Source of the DNA: Longimicrobium sp.
Lineage (GTDB): Bacteria > Gemmatimonadota > Gemmatimonadetes > Longimicrobiales > Longimicrobiaceae
Assembly (NCBI GenBank): GCA_036377595.1
Contig: DASUYB010000079.1
Span: forward strand, 32,379 to 96,378
Length of the DNA: 64,000 bases
Direction: 5' to 3'
Position numbers and translations under genes: made by a program. The notes below the pieces were generated by a model. It was given only the letters and a program-made list of their open reading frames with translations. It was not told where the DNA came from and did no database searches. This document shows, in pieces, positions 1-30,977 of this stretch (positions are counted from its first letter, which is position 1; each line of letters opens with the position of its first letter).

Positions 1-3000
1 AGCCCCTCCCACACCACGCCCGTGCGCAGGATGTCGTGCCGGCCGACCACCCACCGCAGCCCGGCGAGGAAGGCGTCCAGCCGCTCGCGGGTGTCGAAGG
101 CGACCCCCCAGGCGTTCAGGTACGGGTCGTGGTCCTCCGCCATCACGTGGTGGAAGAGGATCCCCTCCTGCAGCGGGGCCAGCGGGTAGATGTCCTGCAC
201 GTTCGCGGCTCCGCCCGGCACCCCCGCCACGATCCGGTCGATCTCCGCCTGGGTGAGATCGACCAGCGGCAGCATCTCCGGCGTGAGGAGTTCGCACCCC
301 TCCGGGATCCGGTTCGCGGGGACCTCCACCTCCGGAGACGCTCCGCCCACGGCCAGTGCCAGGTCGGCCAGCACCGGCGTGGTGAACAGGGCGCGCACGT
401 CCACGTACAGCCCCGCGCGCCGCATCCGCTCGATCAGCCGGATCGCCAGGAGCGAGTGCCCGCCCAGCTCGAAGAAGTGGTCCCACCGCCCCACCCGCTC
501 CACGCCCAGCACCTCCGCCCAGATCCCGGCCAGCGCCGCCTCCACCTCCCCCAGCGGCGCCTCGTAGCGCCCCCGCGCGTACGCATCCCCCTCCGGCGCC
601 GGCAGCGCCTTGCGGTCCAGCTTGCCGTTCGGCGTCAGCGGCAGCGCGTCCAGGGAGACGAACGCCGCCGGCACCATGTACTCCGGCAGCTCCCGGCGCA
701 GGTGCTCGCGCAGCACGCCCGCCTCCACCTCGCCCACCACGTACGCCACCAGCCGCCTGTCCCCCGGCACGTCCTCGCGGGCCAGGACGACGGCCTCGCG
801 CACCTCCGGGTGCTCGGCCAGCCGCACCTCGATCTCGCCCAGCTCGATCCGGAAGCCGCGGATCTTCACCTGCTCGTCCAGGCGGCCCATGTAATCGAGC
901 GTCCCATCCGCCAGCCACCGGACGCGGTCGCCGGTGCGATACAGCTTTCCAGGGCCGAACGGATTTTGGACGAACCGCTGCGCCGTCAGCTCGGGGCGAT
1001 TCAGGTAGCCGCGCGCCACGCCGCCGCCGCCCACGTACAGCTCGCCCGGCACCCCGATCGGCACCGGCCGCCGCGCCGGATCGAGCACGTACAGCCGCAG
1101 GTCGGGGATGCGCACGCCGATCGGGCTGCCGGAGCCGCCGAAGACGTCCTCGCGGCCGAGCGGCCGGTAGGTCACGTGCACGGTGGTCTCGGTGATCCCG
1201 TACATGTTCACCAGCCGCGGCGTCTCGGCGCCGCGGCGCTCCACCCACTCGCGGAGCGTGGCGGGCTCCAGCGCCTCGCCGCCGAACACCACCACGCGCA
1301 GCGCCAGCTCGCCGCCCCGCTCGCCGTCCACGCGGATGAGCTGCCGGAACGCCGAGGGCGTCTGGTTGAGCACGGTCACGCCCTCGCGCTGGACCAGCGC
1401 GTGGAACGCCTCGGGGTCGCGGCTGTCCAGCTCCGGCACCACCACCACGCGGCCGCCGTACAGGAGCGCGCCCCACAGCTCCCAGACCGAGAAGTCGAAG
1501 GCATACGAGTGGAAGAGCGTCCACACGTCGCTTTCCCCGAAGCCGAACCAGGCCTCGGTGGCCGCGAAGAGGCGGACGACGTTGGCGTGCGTCACCTCCA
1601 CGCCCTTCGGCTTACCCGTGGATCCCGACGTGTAGATGACGTACGCCAGCGAATCCGGCCGCGCCCCGTGCTCCGGCGCCTCCGACGACTCGGCGGCGAT
1701 CGCGTCGGCATCGACGTCGAGCCGGACGACCGTCGTCGCATCCGACCGCAGCCCATCCGCCAGACTGCCCGTGGAGACGACGATGGAGACGCCGGAATCT
1801 TCCACCATGTAGGCGAGGCGATCCTCGGGATACGCCGGGTCGAGCGGGAGGTAGCCCGCGCCCGACTTCAGGATGCCGAGGATGCCGACCACCGTCTCGA
1901 ACGATCGCTCCACGCACAGGCCGACGAGCGTATCCGGCCGCGCGCCCAGCTTCCGCAGATGGTGGGCGAGGCGATTCGCCTCCTCGTCCAGCTCGCGGTA
2001 CGTCTTCGGATGCCCGTCGAGCGTGACGGCGACGGCCTCCGGCGTGCGCGCCGCCTGCGCCTCGAACCGCTCATGGATGCAGCGGTCCGCCGGGTACTCC
2101 GCTTCGGCCCGGTTCCACGCCTCCAGCACGAGCGCGCGCTCCGGCCCGCCGAGCAGCTCCAGTTCCGAAAGCCGCACGTCCGCGTCGGCGGCGACCTGCT
2201 CCAGCACCAGTGCCAGGTGGCCCAGCATCCGCTCGACCGTGGCGCGCTCGAAGAGGTCCGTGCTGTAGTTCAGCGCGCCACGCAGACCCTGGGGGGTCGC
2301 CGCGAGCGTCAGGGCGAGATCGAACTTGGCGATCTCCATGGCCGCTCCGACGCCGCTCACCTCCAGCCCCGCGAGCGCGTCTCCCCGGCCCTCGACGTTC
2401 TGGAGCGTGAACGACACCTGGAAGAGCGGCGAGTGGCTCAGGGAGCGCTCCGGCTGCAGCTCGGCCACCAGCTTCTCGAAGGGCACCTCCTGGTGCGCGT
2501 ACGCGCCCAGCGTCGCCTCGCGCACGCGCCCCAGCAGGTCGCGGAAGCCCGGATCTCCACCGAGGTCGGCGCGCAGCACCAGCGTGTTGACGAAGAAGCC
2601 GATCAGCTCCTCCACCTCCCGGCGCGTGCGCCCGGCGATCGGGCTGCCTACGACGATGTCCTCGCTCCCGCTGTACTTCGACAGCAGCACCTGGAAGGCG
2701 CCCAGCAGCACCATGTACAGCGTCGCGCCCTCGCGCAGTGCCAGCACCTGCAGCCGCTCCAGCAGCTCCGGGGAGAGCTCCACCGGGACCGACGCGCCCC
2801 GGTGCGTCTGCACCGGCGGGCGGGGACGGTCGGTGGGCAGCTCCAGCAGCTCCGGCGCGCCCGCCAGCCGCTCCCGCCAGTACGAGAGCTGCCGCTCCAG
2901 CGCCTCGCCCACCAGCTGCTCGCGCTGCCAGACGGCGTAGTCGGCGTACTGCACCGCCAGCTCCGGCAGCGGCGACTCCCCGCCTTGGCGGTACGCCGCG

Positions 3001-3590
3001 TACAGCGCAGACAGCTCGCGGAAGAGCACCCCCGTGCTCCACCCGTCGCTGACGGCGTGGTGCATCGTGAGCAGGAGCACGTGATCCTCGGCGCCCAGCC
3101 GCAGCAGCGCCGCACGAAAGAGCGGTCCCGCCGAGAGGTCGAACCCCCGCCGCGCCTCCTCGCCGGCCCGGCGCCTGACCGCCGCCTCGCGATCCGCCTC
3201 GCCCAGCCCCGACAGGTCCTCCACCGGCAGGGCGAACCCGCCGAAGGGCGCCACTACCTGCGCCGGCGAGCCGTCCACCTCGCCGAAGGTGGTCCGCAAC
3301 ACCTCGTGACGCCGCACGATCTCCCCCAGCGCGCGCCCCAGCGCCCGCTCGTCCAGCGCACCCGCCAGGCGCCATGCCGCGGGGATGTTGTAGACGGCGC
3401 TTCCCGGCTCCAGCCGGTCGATGAACCAGAGCCGCTCCTGCGCGAAGGACAGCGGCGCGGGACCGCCACCCGCGCGGGGGCGGATGGCGTCCGGCTCGTG
3501 CGCCGGGGCGGTCTGCTGCCGCAGGATCTTCTGCAGCAGGGCCCGGCGCTCCGGTGACAGCTTGTCTACTCGTCCGAGTACTTCGCTCAT
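1..3590 (-). CDS. NRPS B, 5' part only (C-A-T-C...), threonine module
   Basis: Non-ribosomal peptide synthetase whose 3' end lies beyond the left edge. The start is the ATG at 3588-3590, 63 bp after the stop of the upstream seven-module NRPS, so the two are co-transcribed. The N-terminus is a short docking-like helix (LSPERRALLQ). The first C domain has an intact MHHAVSDGWS motif. The A domain reads Asp, Phe, Trp, Asn, Val, Gly, Met, Val, His at the specificity positions, the classical threonine code. A T domain (GGHSL near position 450) and the start of a second C domain follow. That C domain has the same long linker and YPLAPLQEG entry as module 7 of the upstream protein. No epimerase, thioesterase or MbtH gene is visible. 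The collinear rule makes Thr residue 8 of the product. The long open frame on the opposite strand is a shadow. Confidence 0.95.
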   Translation of the reverse strand, partial: MSEVLGRVDKLSPERRALLQKILRQQTAPAHEPDAIRPRAGGGPAPLSFAQERLWFIDRLEPGSAVYNIPAAWRLAGALDERALGRALGEIVRRHEVLRTTFGEVDGSPAQVVAPFGGFALPVEDLSGLGEADREAAVRRRAGEEARRGFDLSAGPLFRAALLRLGAEDHVLLLTMHHAVSDGWSTGVLFRELSALYAAYRQGGESPLPELAVQYADYAVWQREQLVGEALERQLSYWRERLAGAPELLELPTDRPRPPVQTHRGASVPVELSPELLERLQVLALREGATLYMVLLGAFQVLLSKYSGSEDIVVGSPIAGRTRREVEELIGFFVNTLVLRADLGGDPGFRDLLGRVREATLGAYAHQEVPFEKLVAELQPERSLSHSPLFQVSFTLQNVEGRGDALAGLEVSGVGAAMEIAKFDLALTLAATPQGLRGALNYSTDLFERATVERMLGHLALVLEQVAADADVRLSELELLGGPERALVLEAWNRAEAEYPADRCIHERFEAQAARTPEAVAVTLDGHPKTYRELDEEANRLAHHLRKLGARPDTLVGLCVERSFETVVGILGILKSGAGYLPLDPAYPEDRLAYMVEDSGVSIVVSTGSLADGLRSDATTVVRLDVDADAIAAESSEAPEHGARPDSLAYVIYTSGSTGKPKGVEVTHANVVRLFAATEAWFGFGESDVWTLFHSYAFDFSVWELWGALLYGGRVVVVPELDSRDPEAFHALVQREGVTVLNQTPSAFRQLIRVDGERGGELALRVVVFGGEALEPATLREWVERRGAETPRLVNMYGITETTVHVTYRPLGREDVFGGSGSPIGVRIPDLRLYVLDPARRPVPIGVPGELYVGGGGVARGYLNRPELTAQRFVQNPFGPGKLYRTGDRVRWLADGTLDYMGRLDEQVKIRGFRIELGEIEVRLAEHPEVREAVVLAREDVPGDRRLVAYVVGEVEAGVLREHLRRELPEYMVPAAFVSLDALPLTPNGKLDRKALPAPEGDAYARGRYEAPLGEVEAALAGIWAEVLGVERVGRWDHFFELGGHSLLAIRLIERMRRAGLYVDVRALFTTPVLADLALAVGGASPEVEVPANRIPEGCELLTPEMLPLVDLTQAEIDRIVAGVPGGAANVQDIYPLAPLQEGILFHHVMAEDHDPYLNAWGVAFDTRERLDAFLAGLRWVVGRHDILRTGVVWEG

Positions 3591-3653
3591 CGAGCCTTCG
3601 TCTCCGGTATCACGGCGGCGGGAGCCACGGCGGGTAACGGTCGGGACGGGAAA

Positions 3654-25466
<21,813 letters not shown>

Positions 25467-25712
25467 AGACTGTTTCCCGTCGAAAATCGCCTAAGACGTG
25501 AACCTGTGGGGCCCTTGTGCCCCGCAGGATTCGTTGTCGTGCCAGCCCACGTGATTTCCCGACACTCGCTGATCGGCCCCGCCCGAGAGTGGAGACAGCC
25601 TCCCACATCACCGCCTCGATGACTGAGGCGGGGGAGGCGGTCCGATTACGTCCGGCGGCCCAGCTTTTGGTCTGGAGGAATTGAACAAAGATGTCCAAAA
25701 CGTAGGGAAATA

Positions 25713-25742
25713 ACGATAACGTGGGCGATTGCCTTGCGTCAA
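25713..25742 (-). promoter_or_regulatory. Candidate sigma70-type promoter of NRPS A
   Basis: On the minus strand a -35 TTGACG (25737-25742) is followed after 17-18 bp by TTATCG/TATCGT (25713-25719). It lies about 250 bp upstream of the NRPS start. The same layout, TTGACC-N17-TTATCG, sits upstream of the methyltransferase operon at 33294-33322 within homologous flanking sequence. Confidence 0.6.
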
Positions 25743-25875
25743 CCGTATCCCGTCACGTTTAGCGGAGTTATTTTGCTCCCTTTCTGACTCCCTGTCAGAT
25801 AAGAGTTTGCGAAAAATAACGACCCGCTTAAACCTGAGGAATGAATATATCGCTTTGACACAAAAGATGCGCATC
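25743..25875 (-). promoter_or_regulatory. Conserved upstream region shared with the methyltransferase promoter (copy 1)
   Basis: AT-rich sequence upstream of the NRPS promoter that aligns, with many substitutions, to 33323-33457. The best-kept blocks are CCTGTC-GATAAG, TTGCGA and TTTAAAC-TGAGGAAT type words. The spacing to the -35 box is the same in both copies, which suggests a common activator site rather than chance similarity. Confidence 0.5.
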
Positions 25876-25904
25876 TGATGTACCGCTGCATTGACTCCGT
25901 TTGA

Positions 25905-25960
25905 CTTCTATGACTTCCCTGTCGGACTGGAGCTTTTGCGAGGAGATGGGAGACTCGGCT
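25905..25960 (-). repeat. Third, partial copy of the conserved upstream element
   Basis: The block reading ACTTCCCTGTCGGA, followed by TTTTGCGAGGAGATG, matches 33365-33400 and, less well, 25795-25830 in the same orientation. It lies further upstream of NRPS A, next to the NRPS remnant. Confidence 0.4.
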
Positions 25961-26075
25961 ATTCCTTTGAACAGCATGGAGTTACCACGATTTGCAGGTC
26001 AGGGGCTCCATGTGATCTCCAACAATTCCCTCTGCATATCAACCCCGAAGGTGCGCATCGGATTGGATGGAACAT

Positions 26076-26240
26076 GACGCGGGAGAGTCGTTCGTGTGCC
26101 GCGGCGACCAGAGCCGCTGCCGCGCGAAGGACAGCGGCAGGCCCGCCCCGGCCCGCGGACTCGATCGCCGGCAGCTCCGCCCGGCGCGCGCTCACCGTCA
26201 CCGATCCTGGACTTGCCAGCTTCAAATAAATCCCGGCACT
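26076..26240 (-). pseudogene. Remnant of an NRPS 5' end (linker plus C-domain start)
   Basis: Positions 26167-26203 are nearly identical to 25390-25426, which encode residues near the start of NRPS A (VTVSAVRAELPA; here VTVSARRAELPA). Beyond that the minus strand encodes GLPLSFARQRLW, the first motif of a C domain, but in another reading frame. The piece therefore looks like a frameshifted copy of an NRPS N-terminus. It includes the C-domain entry that the present NRPS A lacks. No start or downstream module remains. Confidence 0.65.
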
Positions 26241-26295
26241 CGCGCGTTGCCGCACGACCCTCGACCTTGGCGGATTATCCTGGCGGCGAACGCGC

Positions 26296-26324
26296 TTGCG
26301 CTCCTTCCGCGACCGGGCTTATCC
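26296..26324 (+). promoter_or_regulatory. Weak candidate promoter for the P450 genes
   Basis: TTGCGC (26296-26301), a 17-bp spacer and TTATCC (26319-26324), about 100 bp upstream of the ATG at 26426. The match is moderate. The rest of 25961-26425 shows no gene apart from the NRPS remnant. Confidence 0.3.
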
Positions 26325-26499
26325 TCGAAAAGAGTCTGAAAGCAGGTGCCGTATGGGCCGGGTCCTCCCGCGCCCAGCGCGCGGACGCGATCCGCCTCCT
26401 TTCGCCGAACCGACGGAGCAGGACGATGAGCACGCTGGTCGCCACCCGAGCCTTCGGGCGGATGGGGAACGGCCAGTTCACCGTAGACCTGAAGGGCGT

Positions 26500-27717
26500 G
26501 TGTCCAACCTCGATCATCCCGATTGCCCGAGCATGGCCGCCATGGTGGGCGCCTACCAGGCTCCGCACGCGCTCTACGACCGGGCGAGAGCCCTGGACGG
26601 GATCACGTTCGACCCGCTCGGCAACTGCTGGCTCGTCACCGACCACCGGGCCGTCCGGAGCATCCTCGAGGACCGGCGGTTCACCTCCGACCTGCGCTTC
26701 GCGAGCGGGGGGAGGGCCCGGCCGGCCCGGCGGTCGTTCATCCAGGACGCGGTCGAGAAGCAGATCATCTTTTCGGACGGGGCGGACCAGCACGGCGCCC
26801 AGCGGGTGATCCTGCAGGAGTCGTCTCGCAAGATGCAGGAGCTGTCCGGCTGGATCCGGGAGCTCGCGGCCGGGCTGCTCCAGCCGCTGCGCGCACGGGG
26901 CGGGTTCGACCTGGTGGCCGACTTTTCCCTGCCGTACGCGCTGCAGACCGTCTGCCGGGTGTTCGGCATCCCGGTGGACGACCCCGGCCGGGTGGCCGAG
27001 CTGGCGCGCTGGTCCTCCACCCAGGCGGACGTCACCAGCGGCTACCTGAACATCCGGATGCAGGAGATCATGCTGTTGGGCGACTTCTTCCGGAGGCTGG
27101 TCGCCGCGCGCAGGTCCTCGCCGTCCGACGACCTGGTCAGCGCGTTCCTCAAGGCGGGCACCTTCGAGCAGGACGAGGACCTCGTCGTCAACTGCATGGG
27201 GGCCTTCGCCGCCGGCAGGGTCACCACGCAGAAGCTGATCGGAGACGGCGTGCCGATGCTGTTCCCGGAGTGGGCCGCCTGGCGGGAGATGGTGGCGGCG
27301 AACCCGGGGACCAGCCGGCGGCTGACCGAGGAGCTGCTGCGGATGGTGACGCCCACCCGCTATCTCGGGCGGCACGCCACCGAAGACGTGGACCTTTCGG
27401 CCGAGTGGGGCCCCGGACACCTGATCCGGACGGGGCAGAGGGTCGTCCTGTTCCTGGAGGCCGCCAACCGCGACCCCGCCCGCTTCCCCGACCCGCACGA
27501 GCTGCAGTGGGAGCGGCAGCCGAACCCGCACCTGGCGTTCGGCCACGGCGCGCATCGCTGCCCCGGGGCGAGCATCGCGCGCGTGGAGATCCAGACCGCC
27601 CTGGAGACGCTGCTCGCGACCTTCGAGACGCTCGGTCCGGATCCGTCCGCACCGCCTGTCTGGGATCCGAACCCCAACCTCGGCGGCTATCGTTCGTACC
27701 CGTGCCTGTGCAGCTGA
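26500..27717 (+). CDS. Cytochrome P450 (first of pair)
   Basis: About 405 aa from the GTG at 26500, with GAAGG just upstream. The haem-binding loop is FGHGAHRCPG and the ExxR motif is ELLR, both intact. The I-helix reads FAAGRVTTQK, without the usual acidic residue before Thr, a change seen in some P450s with special substrates or substrate-assisted proton delivery. An ATG at 26426 in another frame encodes 24 plausible N-terminal residues (MSTLVATRAFGRMGNGQFT...) that would join the P450 frame if the GTGTGT tract at 26498-26503 were one GT shorter. The start is therefore uncertain. It lies upstream of a second P450, divergent from NRPS A. Likely role: oxidation of an NRPS-bound residue or the peptide (inference). 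Confidence 0.9.
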   Translation: MSNLDHPDCPSMAAMVGAYQAPHALYDRARALDGITFDPLGNCWLVTDHRAVRSILEDRRFTSDLRFASGGRARPARRSFIQDAVEKQIIFSDGADQHGAQRVILQESSRKMQELSGWIRELAAGLLQPLRARGGFDLVADFSLPYALQTVCRVFGIPVDDPGRVAELARWSSTQADVTSGYLNIRMQEIMLLGDFFRRLVAARRSSPSDDLVSAFLKAGTFEQDEDLVVNCMGAFAAGRVTTQKLIGDGVPMLFPEWAAWREMVAANPGTSRRLTEELLRMVTPTRYLGRHATEDVDLSAEWGPGHLIRTGQRVVLFLEAANRDPARFPDPHELQWERQPNPHLAFGHGAHRCPGASIARVEIQTALETLLATFETLGPDPSAPPVWDPNPNLGGYRSYPCLCS

Positions 27718-27957
27718 AGCCAGACTCTTTCGCCGGCCGGGCCGCGGCGCACGGGGAGGCCGGCCGCGGTGCGGAGCTCGCGATGCGCATCGGGAAGGTG
27801 CGCGGCCGTCCGCCAGGACGAAGCGGCTCACCAGGAGAGAGTGGTCCGCCGCGCGGGCGAACGCAGGTTCACGCGGAGGACACCACGCTGCCTCGGGGAC
27901 GCCGTCCGGACGCGGATGCCGCGGTGGGGATGATCCAGGCCTTCAGGAGAACCGGGG

Positions 27958-29217
27958 ATGACGGCATTCAGGTTCGATGATCCCGATCAGTACGTGCACG
28001 GCACCCCGTTCGCCGAGTTCGCGCGCCTGCGGCGGGAGGCGCCGTTCGCCTGGCACGAGGCGTCGCAGACGCGCGGCGGCTTCTGGCTGGTCACCCGGCA
28101 CCACGACGTGGTGTCCATCTCCCGCGACCCGGAGCGCTTCGCCACCAGCGCGCCGCTGCTGGCCGACCCGCTGCCGCGCGCCCTGTGGGCTACGTTCCCG
28201 TCGGCGGCGATGATCGCCGACAACCTGATGACCTTCGGCCCCGAGCAGCACGCGCGCTTCCGGCCGCTCGCCACCGCGCTGCTGGCCCCGGCGTCGCTGC
28301 TGGCCATCGAGGACCGCGTCCGCGCCGTCTGCGCGCGGATCGTAGACGACGTCTCCGGCCGCGCCGGCTTCGACTTCGCCTCCGAGGTGGCGCTGCGGGT
28401 CCCCGTCGAGATCCTCTTCGGCATGTTCCTGGGCGTCCCGGACGACGACCTGGACCGGGTGCGGGACTGGGTGCTCACCATCAATGCCATGGACGACCCG
28501 GTCTTCCGCCCGCACAGCGGGGCGATGATCGAGGCCGCCAAAGCGCTGTACGAGTACGGGTTCGCCCTTTTCCGCCGGCTGCGGGCAGAGCCCCCCGGGC
28601 CCACGCTGCTGAGCACGCTGGTGCACGGCGAGGCGCCCCGGGGGATGACGCCGGAGCAGTTCTTCCTGGTGTACTGGTTTCCGCTGGTCGCCGGGGCGTT
28701 CGACACCACGGCCAGCACCATCGCCGGCGGTGTCCGGGCGCTGCTCGAGCACCCGGACCAGCTGCGCCGGCTGCGCGAGGATCCCACGCTCATCCCCGTG
28801 GCGGTGGACGAGCTGGTCCGCTGGGTCTCGCCCGTGATCTACTTTCGCCGGACGGCGACGGTGGACACGGAGTACGAGGGCCACCACATCCGCCGCGGTC
28901 AGAAGGTGGTGCTGTGCTACGCCTCCGCCAACCGCGACGAGGAGGCGTTCGCCGATCCCGACGTGTTCGATGTGGGGCGCAAGCCCAACCGGCACGTCTC
29001 CTTCGGATACGGCCCGCACTACTGCCCGGGGGGGCGCATCGGCTCGCTGGTGGTCCGCCTGTTCCTGGAGGCGCACCTGGACCGCATCGCCGGGCTGGAG
29101 CTGGACGGCCCCGCGACCTGCACCCGCTCGGCGTGGATGAACCGCATCCGGTCCATGCCCGTCCGCCACCGCGCGCAGGTGCCCGCGGCGGGAGCGGCCC
29201 ATGCCTCGGCTGCCTGA
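27958..29217 (+). CDS. Cytochrome P450 (second of pair)
   Basis: A 419-aa P450 with all canonical motifs: I-helix AGAFDTT, ExxR in ELVRW, and haem loop FGYGPHYCPG. The ATG has AGGAG seven bases upstream. The gap from the first P450 is 240 bp and holds no other gene. The acid-Thr pair is intact here, unlike the neighbour, so the two probably do different chemistry. Soluble bacterial class; a ferredoxin partner is not encoded nearby. Expected role is hydroxylation or oxidative cross-linking of the peptide or of a carrier-bound amino acid (inference). A strong hairpin follows the stop. Confidence 0.93.
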   Translation: MTAFRFDDPDQYVHGTPFAEFARLRREAPFAWHEASQTRGGFWLVTRHHDVVSISRDPERFATSAPLLADPLPRALWATFPSAAMIADNLMTFGPEQHARFRPLATALLAPASLLAIEDRVRAVCARIVDDVSGRAGFDFASEVALRVPVEILFGMFLGVPDDDLDRVRDWVLTINAMDDPVFRPHSGAMIEAAKALYEYGFALFRRLRAEPPGPTLLSTLVHGEAPRGMTPEQFFLVYWFPLVAGAFDTTASTIAGGVRALLEHPDQLRRLREDPTLIPVAVDELVRWVSPVIYFRRTATVDTEYEGHHIRRGQKVVLCYASANRDEEAFADPDVFDVGRKPNRHVSFGYGPHYCPGGRIGSLVVRLFLEAHLDRIAGLELDGPATCTRSAWMNRIRSMPVRHRAQVPAAGAAHASAA

Positions 29218-29237
29218 CCGGGCGCAGCTTGAAACGT

Positions 29238-29279
29238 GAACCCCCGCGGCTGCCGCACGTGCAGCGGCCGCGGGGGTTC
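29238..29279 (+). terminator. GC-rich hairpin after the second P450
   Basis: Left arm GAACCCCCGCGGCTGC at 29238-29253 pairs with 29261-29279, with one small bulge. It lies 20 bp after the P450 stop. There is no long U-tract, so its strength as an intrinsic terminator is uncertain. Confidence 0.55.
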
Positions 29280-29337
29280 GTCCATGCAGACCCTTGTTCG
29301 CGGGGTCGAGCCACAGCCAACCGCAACCGTGCGCCGG
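29276..29337. repeat. Intergenic repeat, copy 1 of about 60 bp
   Basis: Matches 30889-30948 with scattered differences; both copies end in the block CAACCGTGCG(C/T)CGG. Both lie in intergenic DNA beside cluster genes. No coding potential. Confidence 0.6.
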
Positions 29338-29381
29338 TCAATCCACCACCCGCGCCGACCCGGCACCGGGTCCCTCATACT

Positions 29382-29550
29382 GAATCCGGGAATTTGGTTA
29401 ATACACCCAGACCCATCCCAAGCTGACGTCATCCTGAGGCCGGCCAGACCGTAATCAGCGTCTGCGCAAGCGTTTGCAGGCCGAAGGATCTATAATCGCG
29501 GCAGCACGAGATTCGATGGGACGCATCAATACTTCACGAAGACTTGGTAT
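29382..29550. repeat. Intergenic direct repeat of about 170 bp, copy 1
   Basis: Aligns over its whole length with 37512-37680 in the same orientation. The shared core includes GACGTCATCCTGAGGCCGGC, GGCCGAAGGATCTAT and GCGGCAGCACGAGATTCG. It abuts the stop codon of the sulfotransferase gene. The TCATCCTGAG...CCGAAGGATCT style belongs to a widespread class of intergenic repeats. Confidence 0.75.
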
Positions 29551-30488
29551 CAGTCGTCGGCATATCCGTAGTCCGCGAGGACGTCTCCGAACTCACGCTC
29601 GAACGCCCTCAGGTGGTGCTCCTCGAAGACGTCGCGCCAGGAGTCCGTTCGCCCCTCGTGGAAGGTCTTCGTGCCTCCGAACAGGCCCCTGGTGAGCTGC
29701 TCGGTCGGGACGTCGACGGCCAGGAACCTTGCCCAGCGCTCGACCGCCGCAGCCTGGACCGCCCGGCTCCCCCCGCCCTCTTCTCCGACCAGGTCTTCGA
29801 ACCGGAGCTTGAGCACGTTCGGGTGATACAGCAGCCACCTGTTCTGCCTGTAGACGTTCCGATACGGGAACTCCGGATCGGAGATGGCGAACGACAGCAT
29901 CCGGTCCATGCTCCCCAGGCTGCGGAGGATCGGTCGATACACCAGCGCGGGGGGGTGCTGGACGGCGACGTCACTCTCGGCGAGGAACCTGATCATCGAA
30001 ACGATCTGCGCCCTGGGATCCCGGTAGTTGTACACCATGTACGGCGCGCCCGTCCTTCGCCACCCGTCCAGGAACCGCGGGCCGGCCATCTGCCAGGGGA
30101 ACAGGTGGGTGGAGACCACCAGCCCGGGAAGGAACAGGGTCTCGTCGCTCAACTTCCGTATCTCGCTCCAGACCTCGTGCATTGCAGGCGCCACTTCCCA
30201 CCTTATTCCCATGCTCTCGGACCTGGCGTGCTGCGCCAGCAAGGGCAGGAGGACGTCCGGTTCCAGGGCCGGGAATCTGTCGACGAGGGCGGCGACGGCT
30301 GGATTCCGGAGGAGGTTTCGTTTCATCTCCTCCCTGGGGATCCTGTCATCCGAGGGATTGATCGCATCGCCGGTCTGCAGGTACCCGGCCCGGCCATACA
30401 GCTTCAGGATCAGGTGGGAGCCGGACTTCGGGATGCTCACGAGAAGAGAGCCCGAGCAGGCAGCCTGGACGTCGTCGGTCTGGGTCAT
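29550..30488 (-). CDS. Sulfotransferase-family protein
   Basis: A 312-aa protein starting at the ATG 30486-30488 and beginning MTQTDDVQ. The 5'-phosphosulfate loop is IPKSGSHLI near residue 19. A YNYRDPRAQIVS segment matches the second PAPS-binding motif. The tail (FHEGRTDSWRDVF...FGDVLADYGY) resembles the usual sulfotransferase C-terminus. It would transfer sulfate from PAPS to a hydroxyl group; given the cluster, a sugar-free phenol of Hpg or a hydroxylated side chain is a reasonable guess. No PAPS-synthesis genes are nearby. It is convergent with the second P450 across the repeat region. Confidence 0.8.
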   Translation of the reverse strand: MTQTDDVQAACSGSLLVSIPKSGSHLILKLYGRAGYLQTGDAINPSDDRIPREEMKRNLLRNPAVAALVDRFPALEPDVLLPLLAQHARSESMGIRWEVAPAMHEVWSEIRKLSDETLFLPGLVVSTHLFPWQMAGPRFLDGWRRTGAPYMVYNYRDPRAQIVSMIRFLAESDVAVQHPPALVYRPILRSLGSMDRMLSFAISDPEFPYRNVYRQNRWLLYHPNVLKLRFEDLVGEEGGGSRAVQAAAVERWARFLAVDVPTEQLTRGLFGGTKTFHEGRTDSWRDVFEEHHLRAFEREFGDVLADYGYADD

Positions 30489-30977
30489 CCTTGATTCTTT
30501 CTTTTGGAGAAAGGAAAGCCCGGGCGGCAGCCGGTGCCGTGCTGGTTCCGGCCTGGCGCGCCGGGCCGCGCGGCGTGCGAACGACAGCGTCCGGAGGCTC
30601 CGGCGGGCCCGCCGGACCGGAGTGCGGCGACGCCGGGGCCGGGCTTTCGCCCAGCCGGACCCGGTAGCCGATCGGCTTCTCCTCCGCGCATGTTCAGTCA
30701 CATTCGGAGTGACAATCTCGCCGCGCGCGTCGGCAGCCGAAGTCTCCACGATCTGCAGCTGGATGGGGCGCACGACACGGACAGGAACCCCGCGGAGACG
30801 CAGTTCGGCCCCGGATTCACGCGGCGCTGGTGATCCCCGGACTCGCGGGCATCCTTCCCCGGCCGCGCAGGCGACCGGGACTCACCACGTTCGTCCGTGC
30901 GGACCCTTTTTCGCGGTCGGTCCGCAGCCAGCCGCAACCGTGCGTCGGCCGGGGCGGATCCATGCCCCGGCGCGCCG
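30489..30977. other. Gene-free interval with repeat
   Basis: About 490 bp of GC-rich sequence between the sulfotransferase start and the cysteine-synthase-like stop. It contains the second copy of the 60-bp repeat (30889-30948) and several short GC-rich inverted repeats. No convincing gene. Confidence 0.5.
30889..30948. repeat. Intergenic repeat, copy 2 of about 60 bp
   Basis: Partner of 29276-29337, same orientation, here just downstream of the cysteine-synthase-like gene. Confidence 0.6.

Noticed and set aside
36..3557. Possible second plus-strand gene at the left edge.
   Set aside because: The minus strand encodes an intact C-A-T with a textbook threonine code; the plus frame has no recognisable motif.
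3591..3653. Possible termination of the peptide (thioesterase) between NRPS A and NRPS B.
   Set aside because: The 63-bp gap has no room for a domain, and NRPS A ends in a docking-like tail. A TE, if any, is beyond the left edge.
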